DNA of 64,000 nucleotides from Pseudomonas sp. 31-12 (lineage in GTDB: Bacteria; Pseudomonadota; Gammaproteobacteria; Pseudomonadales; Pseudomonadaceae), in assembly GCF_003151075.1 (NCBI RefSeq), contig NZ_CP029482.1, positions 3,348,001-3,412,000 on the forward strand, in the 5' to 3' direction. Made by a program: the position numbers and the translations under genes. Below are positions 29,054 through 37,513 of this stretch, one piece after another. Below the pieces are notes generated by a model. It saw nothing but the letters and a program-made list of their open reading frames with translations. It searched no databases and was not told where the DNA came from. Each line of letters starts with the position of its first letter. The first letter of the stretch is position 1.

Positions 29054-31329
29054 GCTACAGCATTGCGGTGCGGGCGCTGTGTGAATTCACCGCCAAGGTC
29101 GGCGACCTCGACCTGCGTTTCACCCCGTCTCCGACCGCGCTGGAGGGCATTGTCGGGCACCGCACCGTCGCCTCGCGTCGAAGCGAAGGCTATCAAAGCG
29201 AAGTCGCCCTCGAAGGTTTGTACAAAACCTTGAAGGTAAAGGGCAGGGCGGACGGCTATGACCCGGCGCAAAACTGCCTGGAAGAAGTCAAAACCTATCG
29301 CGGCGACCTGAGCAAGCAGCCGGCCAACCACCGGCAATTGCACTGGGCCCAGGCCAAGGTCTACGGTTGGTTGATGTGTCAGAAGCTGGACCTGGGGCAG
29401 ATCAATCTGGCGCTGGTGTACTTCGACATCGTCAGCGAAGAGGAAACTTGCCTGGTCGAGGCCTTCAGCGCCGGGGAACTGCAGCAATTCTTCGAGCATC
29501 ATGGCGAGTTGTTCCTGCAATGGGCGGAACAGGAAATGGCCCATCGCGCGGCGCGCAATCACGCGGCGCAGCAACTGGCGTTTCCCCATGCCGACTTTCG
29601 TCCGGGGCAGCGGCATCTGGCGGAATCGGTGTTCAAAGCGGTCAGCACCGGTCGTTGCCTGATGGCTCAGGCACCGACAGGCATCGGCAAAACCGTGGGC
29701 ACGCTGTTTCCGATGCTCAAGGCCTTGGCACCGCAGCAACTGGACAAGGTGTTCTTCCTCACGGCGAAGACGCCGGGTCGCAAATTGGCGCTGGACGCCG
29801 CGCAAGTGATCCTTGATAGCGCCGATGCGCCGCCACTGCGGGTGTTGGAGATGATCGCCCGGGACAAGGCCTGCGAACACCCGGACAAAGCCTGTCACGG
29901 TGAATCCTGCCCGTTGGCCCAGGGTTTTTATGATCGTTTGCCAGCCGCCCGCCAAGCCGCCAGTGAGTTGAGCCTGTGGAACCAGAACGCATTGCGCGAG
30001 GTGGCATTGGCGCATGAGGTTTGCCCTTATTACCTGAGCCAGGAAATGGCCCGTTGGGCAGACGTGGTGGTCGCCGATTACAACTACTACTTCGATTTCA
30101 GTGCGTTGCTGTTCGGGCTGGCCCAGGCCAATAACTGGAAAGTCGCGGTGTTGGTGGATGAGGCGCACAACCTGGTGGAACGCGGCCGGCAGATGTACAG
30201 CGCCACACTCGATCAGTCGACCCTCAACGGGGTACGAAAAACCGCACCGGATGCGCTGAAAAAACCGTTGCAGCGGGTCAATCGTGAGTGGAATGCCCTG
30301 CATAACCTGCAATTGGCCCCGTATCAGGCGTACGACAAGGCACCGGAAAAACTCCTTCAGGCGTTGTCGTCGTGCAGCGCGAGCATCGGCGATTATCTCA
30401 ACGACCACCCCCAGGGCCTGGACAGCGCCTTGCAGGGTTTTTACTTCGACATGCTGCAGTTCTGTCGCGTGGCCGAGCTCTTCGACGAGCAGTTCCTGTT
30501 CGACATCAGCAAGCGCGACCTCGAGCGCAAACAAAACCTCTCGCAACTGTGCCTGCGCAACGTGGTGCCGGCGGGTTTCATCCGCCCGCGCCTGACCGCT
30601 GCGCGCAGCACGGTGCTGTTCTCCGCGACGCTGAGCCCTCGGCATTACTACGCCGACCTGCTGGGTACGCCGCCGGACACGGTGTGCATCGATGTGGAAT
30701 CACCGTTCCATGCCGACCAGTTGAAAGTGCACATCGTCAGCCAGATATCTACCCGATTTGTCCATCGTCAGGCGTCCCTCGAGCCGATTGTCGAACTGAT
30801 CGCCCGGCAATTCAGCCAACGCCCCGGTAACTACCTGGCGTTTTTCAGCAGCTTCGATTATTTGCAGCAAGTGGCGCAGTTAATGGCCGAACGACACCCG
30901 CAAATCACTCTGTGGTCACAGTCCCGGGGAATGGCGGAAGGGCAACGTCAGGCCTTTCTCGATCAGTTCACGGCGCACAGCCGGGGAGTCGGTTTTGCGG
31001 TGCTGGGCGGCGCGTTCGGCGAAGGCATCGACTTGCCCGGCGCACGCCTGATCGGTGCGTTCATTGCCACGTTGGGGCTGGCGCAGCTCAATCCGGTCAA
31101 TGAGCAGATGAAACATCGAATGGCGGCGATTTTCGGTGCCGGTTATGACTACACCTACCTGTATCCCGGGGTGCAGAAAGTGGTGCAGGCGGCAGGGCGG
31201 GTGATCCGCACCCAGCAGGATCAAGGCGTGGTGATGCTGATTGATGACCGCTTCGGCGATAGCAAGGTTAAACAATTGTTGCCGCGCTGGTGGGCGGTTG
31301 AGCCGACGCATTTTCACTCTATTGCGTAG
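29050..31329 (+). CDS. XPD/Rad3-DinG-like Fe-S helicase with an N-terminal PD-(D/E)XK nuclease-like domain
   Basis: The 759-residue protein starts at a TTG that overlaps the fan1 stop (TTGA) with GGCGGAG upstream; an ATG at 29032 is the alternative. Residues about 20-160 hold a Cas4/RecB-like nuclease pattern, GRADGY (Asp68) then LEEVKTYRG (Glu79, Lys81). The SF2 helicase follows, with Walker A APTGIGKT (Lys214), four spaced cysteines (ACEHPDKACHGESC and EVCPYY) that fit an Fe-S cluster, the box VDEAHN, and the C-terminal QAAGRVIRT. It should unwind DNA 5'-3' and work with FAN1 in crosslink or flap repair. Confidence 0.9.
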   Translation: MSYSIAVRALCEFTAKVGDLDLRFTPSPTALEGIVGHRTVASRRSEGYQSEVALEGLYKTLKVKGRADGYDPAQNCLEEVKTYRGDLSKQPANHRQLHWAQAKVYGWLMCQKLDLGQINLALVYFDIVSEEETCLVEAFSAGELQQFFEHHGELFLQWAEQEMAHRAARNHAAQQLAFPHADFRPGQRHLAESVFKAVSTGRCLMAQAPTGIGKTVGTLFPMLKALAPQQLDKVFFLTAKTPGRKLALDAAQVILDSADAPPLRVLEMIARDKACEHPDKACHGESCPLAQGFYDRLPAARQAASELSLWNQNALREVALAHEVCPYYLSQEMARWADVVVADYNYYFDFSALLFGLAQANNWKVAVLVDEAHNLVERGRQMYSATLDQSTLNGVRKTAPDALKKPLQRVNREWNALHNLQLAPYQAYDKAPEKLLQALSSCSASIGDYLNDHPQGLDSALQGFYFDMLQFCRVAELFDEQFLFDISKRDLERKQNLSQLCLRNVVPAGFIRPRLTAARSTVLFSATLSPRHYYADLLGTPPDTVCIDVESPFHADQLKVHIVSQISTRFVHRQASLEPIVELIARQFSQRPGNYLAFFSSFDYLQQVAQLMAERHPQITLWSQSRGMAEGQRQAFLDQFTAHSRGVGFAVLGGAFGEGIDLPGARLIGAFIATLGLAQLNPVNEQMKHRMAAIFGAGYDYTYLYPGVQKVVQAAGRVIRTQQDQGVVMLIDDRFGDSKVKQLLPRWWAVEPTHFHSIA

Positions 31330-31410
31330 GTTTTTTTACCTTTAAAAACAGTGACATATCTTGAAAGACTCGCTCATTTGAACAATCGGGGAGTACGAGC
31401 TTTATTCAAA

Positions 31411-31445
31411 GGGCCGGCATCACTTTTCAGCCGGTTCTTTGATAA
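31411..31445 (+). promoter_or_regulatory. Small hairpin in the leader of the zeta-like gene
   Basis: CCGGC-N11-GCCGG followed by TTCTTT lies between the helicase gene and the AAGGAG of the zeta-like kinase gene. It could be a weak terminator for the helicase operon or a leader hairpin. Confidence 0.35.
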
Positions 31446-31457
31446 GGAGATCAAGGT

Positions 31458-32354
31458 ATGTCAGCTGCACCGAATTACGCTTACACCTCTGAGCAAGTTA
31501 CCGCCGCATTCAATGAAATAAAAACCGAGCTGTTTCGCGGTAAAACGGCCGAGGTGACGCCCAAAATTCTGGTGGTTGCCGGATTGCAAGGGTCGGGTAA
31601 AACCTTTCTGTTGGAAAATAAACTTCTCCCGTCCGAGCGCTACGAAAATTATGTTCGCCTCTACCTGCCCAAGTATCGACAAAAACACCCCCAATACGCG
31701 GAGATGATCAAGATCAGTGTCCTGCATGCCTATGAACATACAGAGGCCTTTGTCCTGGAAGTCAGCACCAAGATCTTCACCGAAGCCTTTACCCTCAAAT
31801 ACAACATCATCATGGAGTGCGCGTTCGACGACATCCGTTTCGCTACGTTTGCGCCACTGGCGACGGCGGCCGACTACCAGTTCGAAACGCACATCGTTGC
31901 CTGCACGCAGGAATTCGCTCACGTATCGAGTATCAAGCGGGCACTTAAAAGCCTGGAAAGCCGTGAACTTGAACGATTTGTCACCTACAAGGACCTCGAC
32001 GCCAGCATGAGCAATGCGCGAGCGATCATTCTGGCCTTTGAGGTCGCCTCGAAAGCTGTTAGCGGCTCGCAAATCTCCGTGTATGAACGCGGCCTCGGCG
32101 TATTGAATGAGAGGGCACTGCGTCTGCATAACACCTACACCAAGGCTGTCGATGGCACCCCCTCGACAGCGCCGAACCTGTACAGCGCCTATGGCAACAT
32201 CATCAACAACGACATCTACACCCCTGCCGAGCGTGACGAAATGATCAAGGAGTGCCACTTGGCGTTACTCAAAACTCAAACCTACGCCCAGCTTGTCCCT
32301 GACTTCGTCTACAACGACCTGTACGCCTACATCGTCAAACACGTGTACCGATAA
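31458..32354 (+). CDS. Zeta-toxin-like P-loop kinase, no antitoxin found
   Basis: The 298-residue protein has a Walker A motif GLQGSGKT (residues 42-49, Lys48) and the zeta-like segment YRQKHPQYAEM, followed by a NIIMECAF strand where zeta toxins have the 'ExT' strand. Zeta/PezT kinases phosphorylate UDP-N-acetylglucosamine. However, the Asp residues usually found just before the Arg-x-x-His-Pro segment (the DxDxxR motif) are replaced by hydrophobic and basic residues (RLYLPKYR), so the activity may differ. No epsilon-like small gene flanks it. A well-placed AAGGAG precedes the ATG. It converges with the next gene with a 20-base overlap. Confidence 0.75.
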   Translation: MSAAPNYAYTSEQVTAAFNEIKTELFRGKTAEVTPKILVVAGLQGSGKTFLLENKLLPSERYENYVRLYLPKYRQKHPQYAEMIKISVLHAYEHTEAFVLEVSTKIFTEAFTLKYNIIMECAFDDIRFATFAPLATAADYQFETHIVACTQEFAHVSSIKRALKSLESRELERFVTYKDLDASMSNARAIILAFEVASKAVSGSQISVYERGLGVLNERALRLHNTYTKAVDGTPSTAPNLYSAYGNIINNDIYTPAERDEMIKECHLALLKTQTYAQLVPDFVYNDLYAYIVKHVYR

Positions 32355-33087
32355 GTCGTATCCATTCGGCGGCGAAGCGATGACAGTCTCCCGGCCAGCG
32401 AGCGGTCAGCAACTGGCCATCACGGACGACGAAACCTCGTTGTGGCCGGTCCGCCGAATCACGCACTGCCAGGAATGGCCCACGCAGGAAATCCGTCGGA
32501 CTGGACAGTGCTGCGGTGACTTCGGCTTCGACCGTTTGGGGATAGGTTCGGTAGTAGCGTCCGAGCCAGGCGGCGGTGATTGCCCAGGCAGGCAGTTCCA
32601 TGGCATTGGCCACCAATGCGGTGACCTTGCGACCCTGCAACACTGAAAACCCGGAGACGGGGTCAAGCGTGCGGGCAAGCAGCAGCACGCCGTGACAGAC
32701 CGCTGCGACCGGTTTGTCTGCCTTGAAAAAGTGCAGGACGATCCGTCGGGCCTGCTCGGACTCCAACAGGCTGCGCATGCCCTTGGCATGTCCGCCGGGA
32801 ATCAGCAGCCCGTGGAACTCGCCGGGGTCGACATCGTCATAGGACAGCGGATTGCGAAATGTCGGGTCTTCGATCATCCGGGCGTAGCTGGCAAGGTCGG
32901 CCTTGCGTGTCATCAGTAGCGGGTTCAATGGGCCGAAGCCGATGTCCACCAGGCGCGAGTCGGCGTAGGCGGGCAGTCCCTCGGGTGACGCGAAGCGCAC
33001 CTCGATGCCGGCCTGGCGCATGGCTTGCCACGGAACGCTGCTCTCAGTGGGATCGTAGTCGCAAGTCGGTAACAGAATCAGAATCAT
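32335..33087 (-). CDS. DJ-1/PfpI family protein (type 1 glutamine amidotransferase-like)
   Basis: The 250-residue protein has the DJ-1/PfpI nucleophile elbow AVCHGVLLLART and the PGGHAKGMRSLLES loop of Hsp31/YDR533C-like members, which often act as glyoxalases or chaperones. The start MILILLPTCDYDPTE at 33087 is preferred; the in-frame codons up to 33222 do not look like the family. The last 20 bases overlap the 3' end of the zeta-like gene on the other strand. Confidence 0.85.
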   Translation of the reverse strand: MILILLPTCDYDPTESSVPWQAMRQAGIEVRFASPEGLPAYADSRLVDIGFGPLNPLLMTRKADLASYARMIEDPTFRNPLSYDDVDPGEFHGLLIPGGHAKGMRSLLESEQARRIVLHFFKADKPVAAVCHGVLLLARTLDPVSGFSVLQGRKVTALVANAMELPAWAITAAWLGRYYRTYPQTVEAEVTAALSSPTDFLRGPFLAVRDSADRPQRGFVVRDGQLLTARWPGDCHRFAAEWIRLIGTRV

Positions 33088-33233
33088 CGGGGCGCCTTGA
33101 AACCGCCAGGAATGGCGTTTGGCGTCGAGAATAGGTGGTCTGAGCGCTATGCTCCAGTGCACGACCGTTTTCTGGCTTACCAAGTCCTCGGTTTGTCGCA
33201 TACTCCACAAAACAATAGTCACGGGTGTGATCG

Positions 33234-35156
33234 ATGAGCGATATCCAGTCCAAAACCAAATCTATCGAGGAAATGCGCTTTCGCCTGCTGATTGATGCCG
33301 TGGTGGACTATGCGATTTACATGATTGACCCCGATGGCATCATCACCAGCTGGAACGCTGGCGCCAAGCGGTTCAAGGGCTATGAAGAGGCGGAGATTCT
33401 CGGTCAGCATTTCTCGCGGTTCTATACCGAAGAAGACCGACGCATCGGCTTGCCCCAGCGTGCACTGGATACGGCGACTCGCGAAGGCCGTTTCGAGAGC
33501 GAAGGCTGGCGGGTTCGCAAGGACGGCTCGCACTTCTGGTGCCACGTTGTGATCGATCCGATTATCGATCCGAACGGCAAGCTGCTGGGTTTTGCCAAGA
33601 TCACCCGTGACCTGACCGACCGCAAAATGGCCGAGGAAACCCTCAAGCAAAGCGAGCAGCAGTTTCGCTTGCTGGTTCAAAGCGTCACCGATTACGCCAT
33701 CTATATGCTCGCCCCGGATGGACGCCTGACCAACTGGAACCTTGGAGCCCAGCGCATCAAGGGCTACCGGCCCGAAGAAGTCATCGGCCAGCATTTTTCG
33801 ATCTTCTACACCCCTGAAGACCGCGAAGCCGGGGAACCGCAACGCGCGCTGGAGACGGCTACGCGGGAGGGTCGCTTCGAAAACAAGGCCTGGCGCGTGC
33901 GCAAGGACGGTACACGGTTCTTTGCCCATGTCGTGGTCGATCCGATCTGGGGCGAAACGGGTACGTTGCTGGGTTTTGCCAAAATCACCCGTGATATCAC
34001 CGAGGCCACGCTTGCACAGAAGGCCCTGGAGCAAACCCGTGAAGCGCTGTTCCAGGCGCAGAAGATGCAGGCCATCGGCCAACTCAGTGGAGGCATTGCC
34101 CACGACTTCAACAATCTGCTGACCGTCATCCTTGGCAACCTGGAAATCGTGCGCAAACGCGTGGGAGAAGATCCGAAAGTCACTCGATTGGTGGATAACG
34201 CCACCCAGGGTGCCTTGCGTGGCGTTTCCCTGACCCAGCGCATGCTGGCTTTCGCAAGGCGTCAGGAACTCCAGTCCGAATCCGTTGAGATACCTGCGCT
34301 GGTAGAAGGGATCAGCGGACTGTTGCGCAGCTCTCTCGGGCCTTCCGTACAGCTCGAAACACGCTTTTCCCCTGACCTCGTACCGGTCGTGGCCGATGTC
34401 AATCAACTCGAACTGGCGGTGCTGAACCTCGCCACCAATGCCCGGGATGCCATGCCCAACGGCGGCAAAATCATCATCAGTACCCGGACCGAAGAAATCC
34501 CCGATCAATCAACGTTAATGCTGGAGGCCGGCCAATATGTCTGCCTGAGTGTCACCGATACGGGAGAAGGGATGGATGAGGCCACGCTGGCCTCGGCCAT
34601 GGACCCGTTTTTCACCACAAAAGGCGTGGGCAAGGGCACGGGGTTGGGGTTGTCGATGGTCCACGGCTTTATCGAGCAATTGGGCGGGCGATTCATTCTC
34701 AAGAGTCAGAAGGACATAGGCACCACCGCTGAACTCTGGATACCCGCAGCCACCGCTAATTCGGTCATCAAACCCGCTGTAGCGGAAATGGAAGCACCAC
34801 CGGTGGCTCAATTGTGCGTATTGGTCGTGGACGATGACAGCCTGGTGTTGACCAGTACCGGCTTGCTGCTGGAGGACCTCGGCCATCGGGTGCTCAGTGC
34901 GGTGTCCGGCGTACAAGCGCTGGAGCTGTTTAACACCGAGCAGCACATTGACCTGGTCATTACCGACATGGCGATGCCACAAATGAATGGCGCGCAATTG
35001 GCGAAAGCCATCCGGACACTGAGGCCAGACCTGCCGATTATTCTCGCCACGGGTTATGCCGAGCGCCTGGAAGGTTTCGCGACCGAACTCCCGCGCTTGT
35101 CCAAACCTTATACCCAACTCAATCTGGTGGAGGTCATTGCCTTGGCCATGAAATGA
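33234..35156 (+). CDS. Hybrid sensor histidine kinase with two PAS domains and a receiver
   Basis: The 640-residue soluble protein has two very similar PAS domains (about residues 10-130 and 140-260; both contain DYAIYM, NW/SWN and RVRKDG). The HisKA domain has His290 in SGGIAHDFNNLL, the HATPase contains TNARDAMPNGG and GTGLGLSMVHGF, and the C-terminal receiver has Asp578 in LVITDMAMP. It has no membrane segment, so it senses a cytoplasmic signal, possibly redox, ligand or light. The internal PAS repeat looks like a duplication. No output regulator is adjacent. Confidence 0.92.
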   Translation: MSDIQSKTKSIEEMRFRLLIDAVVDYAIYMIDPDGIITSWNAGAKRFKGYEEAEILGQHFSRFYTEEDRRIGLPQRALDTATREGRFESEGWRVRKDGSHFWCHVVIDPIIDPNGKLLGFAKITRDLTDRKMAEETLKQSEQQFRLLVQSVTDYAIYMLAPDGRLTNWNLGAQRIKGYRPEEVIGQHFSIFYTPEDREAGEPQRALETATREGRFENKAWRVRKDGTRFFAHVVVDPIWGETGTLLGFAKITRDITEATLAQKALEQTREALFQAQKMQAIGQLSGGIAHDFNNLLTVILGNLEIVRKRVGEDPKVTRLVDNATQGALRGVSLTQRMLAFARRQELQSESVEIPALVEGISGLLRSSLGPSVQLETRFSPDLVPVVADVNQLELAVLNLATNARDAMPNGGKIIISTRTEEIPDQSTLMLEAGQYVCLSVTDTGEGMDEATLASAMDPFFTTKGVGKGTGLGLSMVHGFIEQLGGRFILKSQKDIGTTAELWIPAATANSVIKPAVAEMEAPPVAQLCVLVVDDDSLVLTSTGLLLEDLGHRVLSAVSGVQALELFNTEQHIDLVITDMAMPQMNGAQLAKAIRTLRPDLPIILATGYAERLEGFATELPRLSKPYTQLNLVEVIALAMK

Positions 35157-35168
35157 TTGGCACTGCGC

Positions 35169-35402
35169 TCAGCCGTTCGCGTTCTTCCTGAAACCGCGCA
35201 AGTTCATGGCACACAGGCAAAACTGCAACACGATCAATGCATAGGCGTGGGTGTGGTAACCCCAGATCACCCACAGCAGGTTGCTGACGATAAAACAGCT
35301 GAAGCCCCACACCCTGCGCGAGGGTGTTTGTGAGCCGATCAACCACGCTGCCAGCACCGTGACCAGCATTGCCGGCCATTGCACCCAATCAAGAGAGTCC
35401 AT
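35169..35402 (-). CDS. Small two-helix membrane protein
   Basis: The 77-residue protein has hydrophobic helices near residues 8-25 and 32-63 (QWPAMLVTVLAAWLIG, then a longer FSCFIVSNLLWVIWGYH stretch) and a basic end (RGFRKNANG). I do not recognise a family. The start MDSLDWVQWPAML at 35402 gives a compact protein; the longer frame to 35600 has no membrane-protein character in the extra part. Confidence 0.65.
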   Translation of the reverse strand: MDSLDWVQWPAMLVTVLAAWLIGSQTPSRRVWGFSCFIVSNLLWVIWGYHTHAYALIVLQFCLCAMNLRGFRKNANG

Positions 35403-35541
35403 GCGTGTCCTTAAAGTCAGAGTCTGTATCTGAGGGGACCACGGCGGCGAAGTAGCGTTCGAGCGAACGCGCATTGAGTCCGGCTGAACTTTACTCGGAA
35501 AGGTTTCTTCTAAACGCTTTCCCAGCCCATGTGTATGTCCC

Positions 35542-36078
35542 GTGCCCAGAATACTGACCGAACCTGCCGCCGAAGAAGCTTTATCCGAGCACAACGCCAA
35601 GATGTTCGGCTCACCAAAGGAGCGCCTGGATTTCTACCGCCGGGAAATCCAGTACGAAACCAGCATCCTCGCCAATCGAACCGATGCTTACCTGGCAGCG
35701 CAATCGTTTCTTGTAATTGCCTTCGCGTCCTGCATGTCCAACCTCAATCCCGAGTGGGGAAAACTCTTCACCCTGGTGGTGCCGCCGTTCCTTGCGTTGC
35801 TTGGGCTGCTCAGTTCGCTGAACGCCTGGCCGGGGATTCGTGCAGCCTACGACATCATCGATCACTGGCACTTCAAGCAGAGTGAGTTGTTGCGCAGCGA
35901 GCCATTGATGGGGCTGGCTTACGATGAGTCGCCGCTTTTCAGCGAAATGGAATCGTCCCACAAGGGCTATCGTAAATCGCTGCTGTTTTCCGTGCGCACG
36001 CCATGGATCTTCGCGACGTTCTGGGTTTTGCTGGGCAGCTACGCGGTTTACATTCAGGTGACCAACCCTGGCGGCTGA
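35542..36078 (+). CDS. Membrane protein of unknown function, 178 residues
   Basis: The protein begins with a charged cytoplasmic segment (EHNAKMFGSPKERLDFYRREI). It has two closely spaced membrane helices (residues about 52-95), a second soluble part and a final helix (WIFATFWVLLGSYAVYI). This layout resembles small RipA-like or SLATT-like membrane proteins, but I cannot assign a family. The start is a GTG at 35542; an ATG at 35602 is possible. A terminator follows. Confidence 0.65.
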   Translation: MPRILTEPAAEEALSEHNAKMFGSPKERLDFYRREIQYETSILANRTDAYLAAQSFLVIAFASCMSNLNPEWGKLFTLVVPPFLALLGLLSSLNAWPGIRAAYDIIDHWHFKQSELLRSEPLMGLAYDESPLFSEMESSHKGYRKSLLFSVRTPWIFATFWVLLGSYAVYIQVTNPGG

Positions 36079-36087
36079 TCCGCACAT

Positions 36088-36118
36088 GCAAAAAGCCCGG
36101 CAAATGCCGGGCTTCTTT
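36088..36118. terminator. Bidirectional terminator
   Basis: AAAAGCCCGGC-AAAT-GCCGGGCTTCTTT lies between the 178-residue membrane protein gene and the convergent hemerythrin gene. Confidence 0.88.
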
Positions 36119-36134
36119 ACATAAGTCACCCCAA

Positions 36135-36611
36135 TCATGCTGCCAGATTAGGCGTGCTCATTTCTTTCTTGTACTGGGCTTTCAGCGTTTCCATCTGCGC
36201 ACCCAACTCTTCGAGGGTGGCTTTGCCCAGCAGCTTTTTGGCCTGAGGGAACATTTCGGTTTCTTCTTCTTCGATGTGGTGTTCCAGCAGCTCCTTGACC
36301 ACTTTCACACGACCTGCGAATTCCGGGGTGGATGGGTCGGTGACTTTCAGGTCCGGCAGCACCAGCGAATCCACAGTGCGATGTTCTTCCTTGGCTTCGT
36401 AATACATGACGTCCTGTTCCTTGCCTCCGGCCTTTTTATACGCTGGATACAAGACTTCCTCTTCGAGGCGGGTATGGATGGCAATTTCCATTTCAAGCTT
36501 GGCCAGCAGTTCGGTGCGTTTTTTAACGCCACGCTCGGTGGACTCGCTCAATTGGGTCAGGATGCCCTTTACGCGTTCATGGTCGGCTTTCAACAGGTCG
36601 ATGGCGTTCAT
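36135..36611 (-). CDS. Hemerythrin/HHE domain protein
   Basis: The 158-residue all-helical protein has the di-iron ligand pattern KADHERVKGIL, HTRLEEEVLYP, EEHRTVDSL and HHIEEEETEMFP. Such proteins bind O2 or NO, or protect iron-sulfur enzymes and iron stores. The ATG at 36611 starts the typical MNAIDLLKADHE. It stands alone; the roughly 350 bases upstream contain no gene. Confidence 0.92.
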   Translation of the reverse strand: MNAIDLLKADHERVKGILTQLSESTERGVKKRTELLAKLEMEIAIHTRLEEEVLYPAYKKAGGKEQDVMYYEAKEEHRTVDSLVLPDLKVTDPSTPEFAGRVKVVKELLEHHIEEEETEMFPQAKKLLGKATLEELGAQMETLKAQYKKEMSTPNLAA

Positions 36612-36771
36612 GGTCGAATCTCTCAAATAGTCACGGGGATGGGCGCAAACGGTCTCATGGCCGTAGGTCGCTCATTGTCCTGCAGCATTTGTCGTGCCGA
36701 CTTTGATTCATCAATAAAACCATATAAAACAACAGGTTGAAAAGGCTGATGGCAAACTGAGGTCGTGCAGG

Positions 36772-36801
36772 CTGCATGAGTCCGGAAATTGACTCATGCA
36801 G
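36772..36801. promoter_or_regulatory. Perfect 11-bp palindrome upstream of the hemerythrin gene
   Basis: CTGCATGAGTC and its complement are separated by eight bases (CGGAAATT). It sits about 160 bases upstream of the hemerythrin start in a gene-less stretch (36612-36950). It has no T-run, so an operator or the stem of an RNA is more likely than a terminator. Confidence 0.4.
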
Positions 36802-36952
36802 TTCGCGGCGTGAATTTTCCCCTCGGAAAATGTGAATTTTTAGCGTCTTGCCGCCGATCAGATTCGCACCACCGAAACCGTGCTTGCCACCTTGAGACTG
36901 AAGGGTCGCAGTCTAAGCGGTACCGGTGATGTAACACCTGACTACCAGGCAG

Positions 36953-36983
36953 CAAAGAACCCGGCAAATAGCCGGGCTCTTTA
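36953..36983. terminator. Terminator of the 98-residue protein gene
   Basis: AAAGAACCCGGC-AAATA-GCCGGGCTCTTT is symmetric and close to the 3' end of the minus-strand gene at 37026. Confidence 0.85.
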
Positions 36984-37025
36984 GTCAGTGAGCCACAGAA
37001 TCAGGCGCGCCTGGTGGGCGGCGGC

Positions 37026-37322
37026 TCAAGCCCGGTCTTCAAGCCGCTGGCGCAACCGGTGAGAGTTGTTCACCGACATCGGGATCGGCGGGAAATCCTC
37101 GTTGAGCACGCGCAGATGCTCGATCGCTTCCTGAAACTTCAGATCAGCCTTCCTGCGCATCGCTCGATAGCGTTCAAACCGTTCCATGTCCATCTCGCCG
37201 CCCTCAAGCATCTCGAAGGCGCAGCGGTTCAACGCCTGGGCGTCTTCGAACATCTGGCGATTGCATTCCAGGGCGAACGCCCGGCAGGCTTTGATTTGAT
37301 CGGGGGTTGAACATTGGATCAT
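37026..37322 (-). CDS. Small helical protein of unknown function
   Basis: The 98-residue, probably cytoplasmic protein (MIQCSTPDQIKACRAFALE...) has alternating charged helices (GGEMDMERFERYRAMRRKADL) and three cysteines in the first 40 residues. I do not recognise the family. The ATG at 37322 follows AAGGTGCCGGTC; upstream codons read through an unlikely basic stretch. A good terminator follows it, which supports a real gene. Confidence 0.6.
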   Translation of the reverse strand: MIQCSTPDQIKACRAFALECNRQMFEDAQALNRCAFEMLEGGEMDMERFERYRAMRRKADLKFQEAIEHLRVLNEDFPPIPMSVNNSHRLRQRLEDRA

Positions 37323-37513
37323 GACCGGCACCTTAATCTTTTTCGAGGTCCCTTTTTGAAGGCATCGTTGCCACAGTGGAACCGAACCTGTCGGGTCCCG
37401 CCGTGCTGAAAAATCAGGCGGAATTAAGGTTGTGACTACCGGGTTGCGCAGGGATTTCAAATATCTGAATGCAGAAATTCGATGGATCTAACCGTGAACA
37501 GTTAGGCAAAAAA

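Noticed and set aside
31330..31457. A small antitoxin gene for the zeta-like kinase
   Set aside because: The 128-base gap has only a leader hairpin and the ribosome site; there is no open frame of useful size on either strand.
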